A stretch of DNA of 15,429 bases from contig CAYVKY010000045.1 of the NCBI GenBank assembly GCA_964452115.1, forward strand, positions 1 to 15,429, read 5' to 3'. Below the pieces are notes generated by a model, which saw nothing but the letters and a program-made list of their open reading frames with translations, ran no database searches and was not told the DNA's origin. Each line of letters starts with the position of its first letter. The first letter of the stretch is position 1. The stretch is from CAYVKY01 sp964452115 (GTDB taxonomy: Bacteria > Bacteroidota > Ignavibacteria > Tepidaquicellales > Tepidaquicellaceae). A program made the position numbers and the translations under genes. This document shows positions 4,948 to 13,476 of this stretch, piece by piece.

Positions 4948-7220
4948 TTTTGAGAGAAGAATTTTTTAAAGAACATATTAAGTTTACTTCCGCTAATATT
5001 GTAAGAGAAAAAATAAATTATTTTTTCAGTAAAGATTATTATGTCCTGACTTTCCTTATACTCCTGAAATTATTCGTTCAGTTCCTTTTATTGAATTCGG
5101 GTTACAAATGGATTTCGGGAGATGATTACTCAAGAACAGTTATTTCGTATCAGTGGCTCGAGCATCCTAAAATTTATGCAGGAATCTGGCTGTCGCTTCA
5201 CTTCTGGATAAACGGATTTTTTATGCTGTTCATACACGACCTGTTTGCTGCGGCAACCACCGTAAACATAATTTTTTCAACCGCAACAGTATTTTACTTT
5301 TTTAAACTTACCGAAGAAGTTTTCGACAGAAAAACCGCTTTCTGGAGCACCGTCATTTTTTCGGTTTTCAATTTTCAGGTGTGGCTCAGCACTTCGGGAC
5401 TTCCCGAATCAATTTATTTCTTCTTTGTTATCGGCGGAATTTATTATTACATCAAATTTTTGCAGACAACAAAACTTAATTACGTAATGCTCGGTGCAGT
5501 CTTTTTTGCATTCTCAAATCTGCTCAGATACGAAGGATGGCTTTTTTCGATTGTGTTCACTGTGCTTATTGCATCCGATATAATCCGCACAAAAAAATTT
5601 ACAAAAAAATATTTTATATCGGTACTGATAAGCCTGATTTCCTTCCTGACAATTTTATGGTGGCTGATGCAGAACTATCTTGATTTCAAAGACCCGTTTT
5701 TCTTTGCAAAGGAAACGGCAAGAATTTATGAATCGCTTAACAGCGCCGGCATTATACAGAAAGTTTTTCAGTACCCCGTATTTATTTTTTACATTGCGCC
5801 AATCACGTCCGTGCTGGCACTGAAGGTCGTTTATAAAAATATCAGGCATCAGAGTTTCTCTCTTAAAAATTATTTTATTCTTTTCGGATTTCTGGAAGTG
5901 ATACTTCTTATGATTCAGGGAATGTTTGGAACCGGCGGCACAAATATGATTTCAAGATACATTGTAATAAATGCAATACTGTGCATTCCGCCGGCAGTTT
6001 ATCAGATTTTTAATTTCAGAAGATATGTTGCCGTATCCGTGCTCGCTGCAACAATCGTTATTTATTTTATCTGGTGCTTTTATTATCCGACGTCTTACCG
6101 CGAAGATACATACGAAGTCGGAATGATACTTAAAAGTGAATTCGCAAAAACTCCCGACATAGGAAAAGATAAAGTTTACTTTGAAGAAGTGCAGGGCTCA
6201 TTCGATATCTACCCTATTCAGACGCTTTCGAACCGTCCCTCAAAATTTGTTACAGGCGAACTGACGCAGCTGATTCAGGCTTCAAAAAAATCGAAATTAA
6301 AAACCGACAACAAGGAAATCAATGTGCTTGACCTGAAAAATTATTTTGACAAAGACAGCATATCAATTGCAATTGTCAGAAGCGAAACGTACAGGGATAA
6401 GCTCAGCAGGATTGCGCTCAGAAATGAAGAGATAGGAGATTATAAAATTTTTTATTTCAGGGACAGGGCATCGAATGTGAATGATTCATCAATTAAAATT
6501 TTTGCTAAGAATGTCATATCACTGAAAGATAATCCGAACATTCTGAATTTCGACAAACTGCTTGCAATAAATCAGATCAGGGTTGACAACACTAATTTCG
6601 GATTCAATCCGCAGAGTGTAACGGTGGACTGGTCGGCGGTCAATCCGGCAATAATTGACAGCATTGATTACAACGATTTTGAATTTGAAAGATACGTTGC
6701 ACAGGTAGAAATCAAATCAACTGACACCGATTCTCTTGTCTATCTGGAAAACAAAAAAATATTTTCTGACAGAAATATAGACGACCTGCTGCAATACAAT
6801 TCAATAAGGACTATTATAGTACTTAAACCTTTTGCACTGCTTCAATATTCGCTTCGGAATTATTCGAGTCCGTTTGAAAGCGGCTCATATAATCTCTCAC
6901 TTAAACTCAAAGATACAAAGACTGGAAAATACCTGATGCTTTACAGCGGTGATTCGCTTCTGACAACGAGAGCAGACGGGCATACCGATTCACTCAAGAC
7001 AAAAAACATCCGCACAGATATTGCGAAAAAAGATACACTTCAGAATAGTTTTGACATTGGAACAATTATCGCTATGTTTCCCGATCAGGACATTACAAAG
7101 CTCAAATCCAAAAATGCATCAGAACTTTATTCTAAGATGCTGAATCAGGGAGTCAGGCTTTTATTTTCACAGCGATATCAGGCGGATTACTTCCTCAATT
7201 ACGTCTTTTCATATTTTTAG
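4944..7220 (+). CDS. multi-pass membrane protein, probable GT-C fold glycosyltransferase with soluble C-terminal domain
   Basis: This 758-residue protein has about 11-12 membrane segments within residues 33-380 and then a hydrophilic tail of about 375 residues. Features fitting GT-C/PMT-like transferases that use polyprenyl-phosphate sugars are an early acidic pair in the first extracytoplasmic loop (SGDDYSR, 58-64), a LPES motif (153-156) and RYEGW (195-199). SRY occurs at 337-339. The tail (about 381-758) is predicted extracytoplasmic, without a domain I can name. Donor and acceptor are unknown; the adjacent heptose genes suggest envelope glycans. No ATG lies near the 5' end. TTG at 4944 overlaps the kinase stop (TTGA) and a second TTG lies at 4950, so translation is probably coupled. 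Assignment as a glycosyltransferase is by motif and topology only. Confidence 0.7.
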   Translation: MILREEFFKEHIKFTSANIVREKINYFFSKDYYVLTFLILLKLFVQFLLLNSGYKWISGDDYSRTVISYQWLEHPKIYAGIWLSLHFWINGFFMLFIHDLFAAATTVNIIFSTATVFYFFKLTEEVFDRKTAFWSTVIFSVFNFQVWLSTSGLPESIYFFFVIGGIYYYIKFLQTTKLNYVMLGAVFFAFSNLLRYEGWLFSIVFTVLIASDIIRTKKFTKKYFISVLISLISFLTILWWLMQNYLDFKDPFFFAKETARIYESLNSAGIIQKVFQYPVFIFYIAPITSVLALKVVYKNIRHQSFSLKNYFILFGFLEVILLMIQGMFGTGGTNMISRYIVINAILCIPPAVYQIFNFRRYVAVSVLAATIVIYFIWCFYYPTSYREDTYEVGMILKSEFAKTPDIGKDKVYFEEVQGSFDIYPIQTLSNRPSKFVTGELTQLIQASKKSKLKTDNKEINVLDLKNYFDKDSISIAIVRSETYRDKLSRIALRNEEIGDYKIFYFRDRASNVNDSSIKIFAKNVISLKDNPNILNFDKLLAINQIRVDNTNFGFNPQSVTVDWSAVNPAIIDSIDYNDFEFERYVAQVEIKSTDTDSLVYLENKKIFSDRNIDDLLQYNSIRTIIVLKPFALLQYSLRNYSSPFESGSYNLSLKLKDTKTGKYLMLYSGDSLLTTRADGHTDSLKTKNIRTDIAKKDTLQNSFDIGTIIAMFPDQDITKLKSKNASELYSKMLNQGVRLLFSQRYQADYFLNYVFSYF

Positions 7221-7281
7221 AAAAAATTTCAATACTGAATTTGTAAATTGAATTAAGGTCATAATAAAATTATATTTATTT

Positions 7282-8271
7282 ATGATTAAACAGACAACGT
7301 TACATGTATTGGACAATGCGGCAAGCAAGCAGGTTTGCGTTTTAGGAGACCTTATGCTTGACCTTTATTATTTCGGAGATGTAAAGAGGATTTCCCCCGA
7401 AGCGCCTGTACAGGTTTTTGAAAAAAATTCAAGCGAAGTGAAGTTAGGCGGCGCTGCAAATGTGGGACTGAATATTAAATCGCTGGGCGCATCGCCCTAT
7501 ATGATAGGCGTAGTGGGCAGGGACGAAGAAGGAAAAAATCTTAAAAAAATATTTCAAGAACTCGGAATAAACACCGAAGGTATAATTGAAATTGATGAAA
7601 GGCCGACAACGTGTAAAACGCGTGTGATAGCTTCATCGCACCATTTACTGAGAATTGATACAGAATCAAAAAATGATATTTCGGGAAGCGTCGAGGAAAA
7701 AATTATCAGTCTGCTAAAAACGAAGATTAAAGATTTTCAGGCAATCATACTTCAGGATTACAATAAAGGCGTACTGACAAAAAGCCTTATTCCCAAGGTG
7801 ATTAAGATTGCAAATGATAATAACGTAAAAGTTCTTGTTGACCCGAAATTTAATAATTTCTTTGAATACGAAAATGTTTATGTATTCAAACCGAACAGAA
7901 AAGAGATGCAGGACGCATTCGGCAGAGTGCCGAAGACATCCGAAGAACTTGACAAAATTTCGGAAGAACTGATAGAAAGAATAAAATGTGATAATCTTGT
8001 ACTGACACTTGGCGAGCTTGGGTTGAGGCTGTATGAAAAAAACGGCGAAGAAATAATTAAAGATTCAATTAAAACCAGAGCAAGAAACGTCGCAGATGTT
8101 TCGGGCGCAGGCGATACGGTGATTTCCACACTTGCCGTTTGCATTGCCTGCGGGGCATCAATTAAAGACGCGGTAACAATAGCAAATTTTGCAGCAGGTC
8201 TTGTAGTCGAAGAGGTCGGCATAGTGCCTGTTGACAGAGAAAAACTCATTCAGCAAATTTTAGGGCAATAG
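7282..8271 (+). CDS. rfaE1: D-glycero-beta-D-manno-heptose-7-phosphate kinase (RfaE domain I, PfkB family)
   Basis: This enzyme phosphorylates D-glycero-D-manno-heptose 7-phosphate at C1 to the 1,7-bisphosphate, a cytoplasmic step toward ADP-heptose for the LPS inner core. The 329-residue chain is a complete PfkB/ribokinase fold. It carries the N-terminal GDLMLDLYYFGDVKRISPEA (22-41), the substrate-binding GGAANVGLNIKSLGA (56-70), LQDYNKG (157-163), VDPK (186-189) and KPNRKE (203-208). The catalytic GAGDT (275-279) contains general base Asp278. The PEAPVQVFE and LQDYNKGVLT stretches are typical of RfaE1 rather than of sugar or nucleoside kinases. In enterobacteria this is fused to the adenylyltransferase as HldE; here the two are separate, with the partner gene 7 nt downstream. 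It follows the membrane protein gene by 61 bp with no convincing terminator between them. Confidence 0.94.
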   Translation: MIKQTTLHVLDNAASKQVCVLGDLMLDLYYFGDVKRISPEAPVQVFEKNSSEVKLGGAANVGLNIKSLGASPYMIGVVGRDEEGKNLKKIFQELGINTEGIIEIDERPTTCKTRVIASSHHLLRIDTESKNDISGSVEEKIISLLKTKIKDFQAIILQDYNKGVLTKSLIPKVIKIANDNNVKVLVDPKFNNFFEYENVYVFKPNRKEMQDAFGRVPKTSEELDKISEELIERIKCDNLVLTLGELGLRLYEKNGEEIIKDSIKTRARNVADVSGAGDTVISTLAVCIACGASIKDAVTIANFAAGLVVEEVGIVPVDREKLIQQILGQ

Positions 8272-8278
8272 AAGAAAA

Positions 8279-8758
8279 ATGACTTTATCTGAGTTTTTAA
8301 ATATCAGAAAAGAAATTAAGGAGAAAGGGAAAAAACTTGTTTTCACAAACGGCTGCTTTGATATCATTCACAGAGGACACATTGAATATCTGAATCAGGC
8401 AAAATCGTTAGGAGACTATCTGATTGTTGCCGTAAATTCGGATGAATCAGTCAAGAGGCTCAAAGGCGAATCAAGACCTGTAAATAATGAACTGGACAGA
8501 ATGTTTGTGCTTGAAAACCTGAAAGCAGTGGACTTTGTTGTAGTTTTCAGAGAAGATACTCCGTATGAAATCATCAAAAAAATATTGCCCGATTATCTGG
8601 TAAAAGGCGGAGACTGGAAGGAAGAAGACATTGTAGGCTCGGATATCGTTAAAGCAAACGGCGGCAAAACATTGTCGCTGAAATTTATCAGAAATTATTC
8701 GACCACGAATGTCATCAAAAAACTGAATGACCTGAACCCGAAAAATGAATGCTGTTAA
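8279..8758 (+). CDS. rfaE2: D-glycero-beta-D-manno-heptose-1-phosphate adenylyltransferase (RfaE domain II)
   Basis: This 159-residue nucleotidyltransferase joins AMP from ATP to heptose 1-phosphate, giving ADP-D-glycero-beta-D-manno-heptose. Motifs of the cytidylyltransferase-like superfamily are clear: FTNGCFDIIHRGHIEYL (22-38) with the HxGH site at 31-34, VNSDESVKRLKG (52-63), RPVN (66-69), KGGDW (109-113) and YSTTNVIKKL (140-149) with the STT signature. Length matches stand-alone RfaE2. The GmhB phosphatase that acts between RfaE1 and RfaE2, the GmhA isomerase and the HldD epimerase are not in the window. The last 14 bp overlap the start of the TamB-like gene, so translation of the two is likely coupled. 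Confidence 0.95.
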   Translation: MTLSEFLNIRKEIKEKGKKLVFTNGCFDIIHRGHIEYLNQAKSLGDYLIVAVNSDESVKRLKGESRPVNNELDRMFVLENLKAVDFVVVFREDTPYEIIKKILPDYLVKGGDWKEEDIVGSDIVKANGGKTLSLKFIRNYSTTNVIKKLNDLNPKNECC

Positions 8759-11700
8759 TAAAAATATCGCTGATTCAAAAGAGATTCCCGGAAAGAAAAA
8801 AAGCGTGTTAAGAAGGATACTGAAAATCTTTCTTTACTTTTTCGGTTTCATTATTTTATTAATTGCAGCACTCATTATTCTTTTGCAGACAACTTTTTTC
8901 AAAAGCTGGGTGCTTCACATTGCAGTAGATAAAATTAATGAGTCATTCGTTGAAAAGGATTCAAGATTTTATGCGGAAACGCTTGAGGGAAATCTCATCA
9001 CGGGAATTAAAATTAAAAATGCGGGCGTAATTGTTAAGCAGGATACGATGATATGTTTTGATGAACTTGATGTTGATTACCGACTGCTGCCGCTGCTCGA
9101 CCAGAATGTTGATGCAAGAAGCGTCGTGCTGATAAACCCCACAGTTAACTTCACAAAAATTCCGACTAATGTAGATACGCTTTGGAACATAGCATTCCTT
9201 TTCAAATCCGCTCCTAAACCCGAAGACACTACCAAAAAAGAATTCAAATGGAAAATCAATGCGCAGAATGTTGAGATAAGGAATCTTAATTTCCGTATGC
9301 TTGACTTCAAACCGCAGCCTGTTCCGATAAGGCAGATTAGCATGCTCACAATGGATTCGCTGAATCTGAATCATCTCGATGTAAGAAATTTTAACCTTAA
9401 ACTTTCGGGATTCTTTTCGAAAGACGAAAAGAATGTAAACATAGATTACCTTTCATTCCATTCAAACACCGTGCTTGACTCAGTGTACCTTGCTATGAAA
9501 GCGTCAGTTGACAAGGATACAAAGCTCAATGATTTTACTTTCGTAACCGGACGCAGCAACGTTAAGATTTACAAAGCCGGAATAAAAAATTTCAATGTTA
9601 TTGACGGATTTAATTTTGAAGAACTGAAAAAGCGGGACCTCGCAGTTTCAATGAATTGCAACAAATTTGATTTTTCGGATTTAACATTTTTAATTCCCAA
9701 ATTAGATTTTATCAAAGGGAAGTATTATCTTGCTCTTGATGCGGAAGGCACATATTCCGATATGGACATAAAAAATCTGAATATGTCCGCAGGGTCAACA
9801 AATATCAATGTCAAAGGAAAAATGAAAGACCTGCACGACCCCGCGAATTTATATTTTGACGTTAAACTATCAGAATCAAACATTGATGCGAGGGAAATAA
9901 AAGCATATCTGCCGGGCATTCCAATCCCCGATTTTTCAAAACTCGGAAAAGTCAGTGCCGATGCAGAATTCAGCGGCAGGATTAATAATTTTTATGCAAA
10001 GTTTGATGTATCATCCGCAGCCGGCAGTGCATCCGGAAATGCAAAAATTGACCTGACTCAGAAAGACATCGTGTATTCAGGCGAAGTCAGTGCAAGAAAT
10101 GTTAATCCGTCCGCATTTACGAACAGCGCTGAGATGAATGGAACCGTAAGCGGGAATTTTAAATTTGACGGCAGAGGAACGGACATCCGCACACTGAATA
10201 CTAAACTTGATTACACGCTGAATAACACTTCTATTTTCGGCTACAGCATTACATCTTCAAGCGGTACGGTGAGCATAAACAACGGCGATGCAAACATTAA
10301 TATTCTGTATTCAGGCAGTGCGGGTAATATTACCGCTGCAGGGGAAGTGAATTTCCGCGATATGAGCAGCATATCCTATGACCTGAAAGGTTCGTGCAGC
10401 AATCTGAATATCGGCGCACTGACAAAAAACAGCGAACAGGAAAGCAACCTGAATTTTGTTTACGCACTGAAGGGGTCGAACCTCGATGCACAGAATATTA
10501 ATTTGGATAAACTAAATTCGGAAATAAAACTCGATGTTGAGCGTTCAACCTTTCAGGAGCACATAATTCCGAAGACGCCTGTTGATATTACAATTAAATC
10601 CGAACCTAATAAAAAAATGCTAAATATCACTTCGGATTTTTTTGATGCTGATATAAGCGGAAGTTATTCATATAAATCGCTTCCGGATATTTTTATCCCC
10701 AACATAAAAGATATTTCCGAAAAATCCAGCAGAAGGATAAATACCGCAGGCGACACGCTCAATATATCTGCATCGAAAAAAGACACTGCCGAAGTCACAA
10801 AGAGTATTCAGGGTGATATGGACGTTGCCTATAAAATTAATATCAAGAATTTGGAACCCGTGAAAGCATTCACAGGCGGCGCTCTGGATTCCCTTTCCGA
10901 TTTCAAAGGTTCGGTTTCGGGATATATCACAAATAAGCAGAATCATTTCAGTTTTATTTCAAATGCTTTTATAAATACATTTGTTTACAGGGATTCGGTT
11001 TTGCGCCTGAAAGATGCTTCGATGAATATATTCGTAAATAATAATATCGAAGATAAAGATTTTACTTCGCTTCGCGCTTATGCAGATTTTTACGCTACAA
11101 AAATTCTTGCATCGGGAATGAAAATTGACAGCGTGAATACTGTTCTCGATTTGAATCAGGCAGAAAACAAATTTTCAATTTTTGCAAAAGTTGACACATC
11201 AATTCAGAAAATCAAAACCGACGGCGAAATAGTTTTAAACGGCAATGTAATCACAGCATCTTTTGACACACTGAATTTTATTTACAAAAATCTCGAACTG
11301 AAGAATCCCGAACAACTGACCATCTCGTATGTGCCTGTAGATTCGGTTGGCGATTCAACGAACATATTTTTTGACAAGTTCAGGCTGATGAATAAAGATC
11401 AGGGGCTTGAAGTTTCAGGCAAATATTCAGTCAGCGGAAACAGCGACCTGCAGCTGAGAGCGAATAAAATCAGGCTTGACGGAATTATGGCAATGTTCCA
11501 GACGAATACACCGAGGCGAAAGCGTACTGTTATTGACGGCAGCATCAGAAGATTAGCTATGAATTTCAAAGGCACATTAAATAATCCGGATGTGCATATG
11601 GAGTTAAATACAGACCCTATTGCAATGAACAAAATTCCAATCGGAAGAGCCGATGCTATAATGGTGTACAATAATAACGTAATGACTCCGGACATCACAT

Positions 11701-13406
11701 TGTCAAATACAAACAACGAAGGTTCGCTCAGAATCACGGGAGAGGTGCCGTTTAAAAATCCTGTTGACAGAAAAAATATTGATTCGGTTTCATTCCTGCA
11801 GCAATCGGTGAACCTGAATTTTCTTGCCGACAATTTTCAGATGAAATTCCTCGAGCAGTTTATTCCCGTAATTTCGGGGCTTGATGCAAAGCTCAACTCG
11901 AAGATTAATATGACGGGGAATGTTGAAAATCCGGTTCTGAAAGGAGATATGTCCATCGACAACGGAGAATTTACTTTGCTGCCAACAGGAATGTCTCACA
12001 GATTTAATTCAAAAGTTACTGCAAGCAATTCGGCGCTGAATCTTGATTATTTCCGTCTGTTTAATATTTTTGACGATACAAGATTTTTCACTTTCGCAGG
12101 ATATATTGACCTGACGGGGCTGCGCTTAAACGATGTGGATATCAAAATAAACGGCGACTGCAAAGTGATGGATAAAAAGATTACGAATAACACGCTCGGC
12201 ATATACGGCGATTTGCTTCTGGGCAGCGGCGCAAATAACATGCGGATAAAAGGAAATCAGGATAAACTGGAAATGACAGGCGATGTAGTTCTGAAAAAAG
12301 GAAACCTGTTTATTCCGCAGCTTCAAAAAGATGCATACAGCCTTTACAGGGATAACATCAATTACAAAGTTTTCATAGATTCATCAAGATATAACGTTGA
12401 TTCCATCAAAGCACTGTATTCTACTTTTGTTGATACCGTAAGGGAAAAGAGGAATTACATACTCGATGCATTTGACTTCAGCCTTGCGAGAAAAAATGAT
12501 TCTCTCAGAGTGAGTGCGGCTGCAAAGAAAAGTAATTTCTTTTTCTATAACCTGAATGTGACATCTGAAGATGACATTTATTTCCGCTACATCATTGACG
12601 ATAAAACCAAGATGGAAGTTTTCGGCGAGGTGAGCGTGAACCTTTATGTGAAAAATGACAACAAGGAAGGCAAGCCGGATGTAAGGGGGATAGTGGATGT
12701 CAAAGACAATTCCACATTCAAGTTTTATAAAAACTTCAAATCGTCGGGAAAGGTTACATTCAACGGCGACTACACAAATCCGAATATAGACCTGCAGGCA
12801 TTGTATTCATCAACCGAATCGCCGAGTTCGGAATCGCAGACAACGAGAACGGTGGATATATATCTTTACATCACGGGCACCGTGGCAAAAATGGAACTGA
12901 AATGGAAGGTGAATGTTGACGGCTCGCCGATGGCATCAACCGACCCGACCGGCGATGCGATGAGTTTCATCATATTCGGAAGATTCACCTCACAACTGAA
13001 TGCATCCCAGAGAATGGATTTAGTATCGAGCGTAGGTGCAAATGTCGGTACTGCATATCTTTCGAACTATGTATCGTCTTTCATTCAGGATATAATGCCT
13101 TTCATACTCAGCACAGACATTAACTATGTAGATTCATACGGCGGCAACGTGGCGAAAAGTACTGATATCAGAATTACGGCAGGCGTAGGAGATTTCAAAA
13201 TTCAGGTGGGCGGACAGATTTTAAGCGATATCACAAACACGAACTTCATAATCGAATATCCCCTCAGCAAACTTTTCAAATGGCAGAGGATTTCAAATAA
13301 CCTGCTGCTGAGATTTGAAAGACTCGTTGACCCATTCACTCAGAATGCATTGATTTCTTTGAATAACAGAATCGGCGGAGCATTAATTTATAAAATAAAA
13401 TTCTAA
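8745..13406 (+). CDS. tamB: TamB/AsmA-like envelope bridge protein (DUF490)
   Basis: A 1553-residue protein with a basic N-terminus (GKKKSVLRR) and one membrane anchor at about 25-48, followed by a very long periplasmic region rich in alternating beta strands. This is the layout of TamB/YhdP/AsmA-like proteins, which form a hydrophobic groove spanning the periplasm. Family members are linked to phospholipid transport to the outer membrane, and TamB works with the Omp85 protein TamA. The C-terminal portion (about 1080-1553) matches the TamB C-terminal domain in style. It carries SFIIFGRF (1407-1414), SDITNTNFIIEYPLSKLF late in the chain, and the aromatic ending GALIYKIKF, similar to the aromatic end of E. 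coli TamB. No tamA is present here. The ATG at 8745 lies inside rfaE2 (14-bp overlap). No frameshift is seen along the whole length. Assignment to TamB rather than another AsmA-like clade rests mainly on the C-terminus. Confidence 0.88.
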   Translation: MNAVNKNIADSKEIPGKKKSVLRRILKIFLYFFGFIILLIAALIILLQTTFFKSWVLHIAVDKINESFVEKDSRFYAETLEGNLITGIKIKNAGVIVKQDTMICFDELDVDYRLLPLLDQNVDARSVVLINPTVNFTKIPTNVDTLWNIAFLFKSAPKPEDTTKKEFKWKINAQNVEIRNLNFRMLDFKPQPVPIRQISMLTMDSLNLNHLDVRNFNLKLSGFFSKDEKNVNIDYLSFHSNTVLDSVYLAMKASVDKDTKLNDFTFVTGRSNVKIYKAGIKNFNVIDGFNFEELKKRDLAVSMNCNKFDFSDLTFLIPKLDFIKGKYYLALDAEGTYSDMDIKNLNMSAGSTNINVKGKMKDLHDPANLYFDVKLSESNIDAREIKAYLPGIPIPDFSKLGKVSADAEFSGRINNFYAKFDVSSAAGSASGNAKIDLTQKDIVYSGEVSARNVNPSAFTNSAEMNGTVSGNFKFDGRGTDIRTLNTKLDYTLNNTSIFGYSITSSSGTVSINNGDANINILYSGSAGNITAAGEVNFRDMSSISYDLKGSCSNLNIGALTKNSEQESNLNFVYALKGSNLDAQNINLDKLNSEIKLDVERSTFQEHIIPKTPVDITIKSEPNKKMLNITSDFFDADISGSYSYKSLPDIFIPNIKDISEKSSRRINTAGDTLNISASKKDTAEVTKSIQGDMDVAYKINIKNLEPVKAFTGGALDSLSDFKGSVSGYITNKQNHFSFISNAFINTFVYRDSVLRLKDASMNIFVNNNIEDKDFTSLRAYADFYATKILASGMKIDSVNTVLDLNQAENKFSIFAKVDTSIQKIKTDGEIVLNGNVITASFDTLNFIYKNLELKNPEQLTISYVPVDSVGDSTNIFFDKFRLMNKDQGLEVSGKYSVSGNSDLQLRANKIRLDGIMAMFQTNTPRRKRTVIDGSIRRLAMNFKGTLNNPDVHMELNTDPIAMNKIPIGRADAIMVYNNNVMTPDITLSNTNNEGSLRITGEVPFKNPVDRKNIDSVSFLQQSVNLNFLADNFQMKFLEQFIPVISGLDAKLNSKINMTGNVENPVLKGDMSIDNGEFTLLPTGMSHRFNSKVTASNSALNLDYFRLFNIFDDTRFFTFAGYIDLTGLRLNDVDIKINGDCKVMDKKITNNTLGIYGDLLLGSGANNMRIKGNQDKLEMTGDVVLKKGNLFIPQLQKDAYSLYRDNINYKVFIDSSRYNVDSIKALYSTFVDTVREKRNYILDAFDFSLARKNDSLRVSAAAKKSNFFFYNLNVTSEDDIYFRYIIDDKTKMEVFGEVSVNLYVKNDNKEGKPDVRGIVDVKDNSTFKFYKNFKSSGKVTFNGDYTNPNIDLQALYSSTESPSSESQTTRTVDIYLYITGTVAKMELKWKVNVDGSPMASTDPTGDAMSFIIFGRFTSQLNASQRMDLVSSVGANVGTAYLSNYVSSFIQDIMPFILSTDINYVDSYGGNVAKSTDIRITAGVGDFKIQVGGQILSDITNTNFIIEYPLSKLFKWQRISNNLLLRFERLVDPFTQNALISLNNRIGGALIYKIKF

Positions 13407-13476
13407 CATTATCAACATACACAGACAAATATTACAGACACTGAGGAATTCGAAAACTCCCCTGAAGTTCAACATA

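Noticed and set aside
7248..7278. TTG-N20-TATATTTA as a promoter for rfaE1
   Set aside because: It is close to the Bacteroidota pattern, but transcription would begin at about the start codon itself (7282), and the DNA is too AT-rich for the match to mean much.
7878..8249. Minus-strand ORF of 123 codons inside rfaE1
   Set aside because: Serine/proline-rich shadow of a strongly conserved kinase frame.
11399..11999. Overlapping minus-strand ORFs (11399-11833 and 11790-11999) inside the TamB-like gene
   Set aside because: The plus-strand frame is unbroken for 1553 codons with consistent beta-rich composition; the opposite ORFs show no recognisable features.
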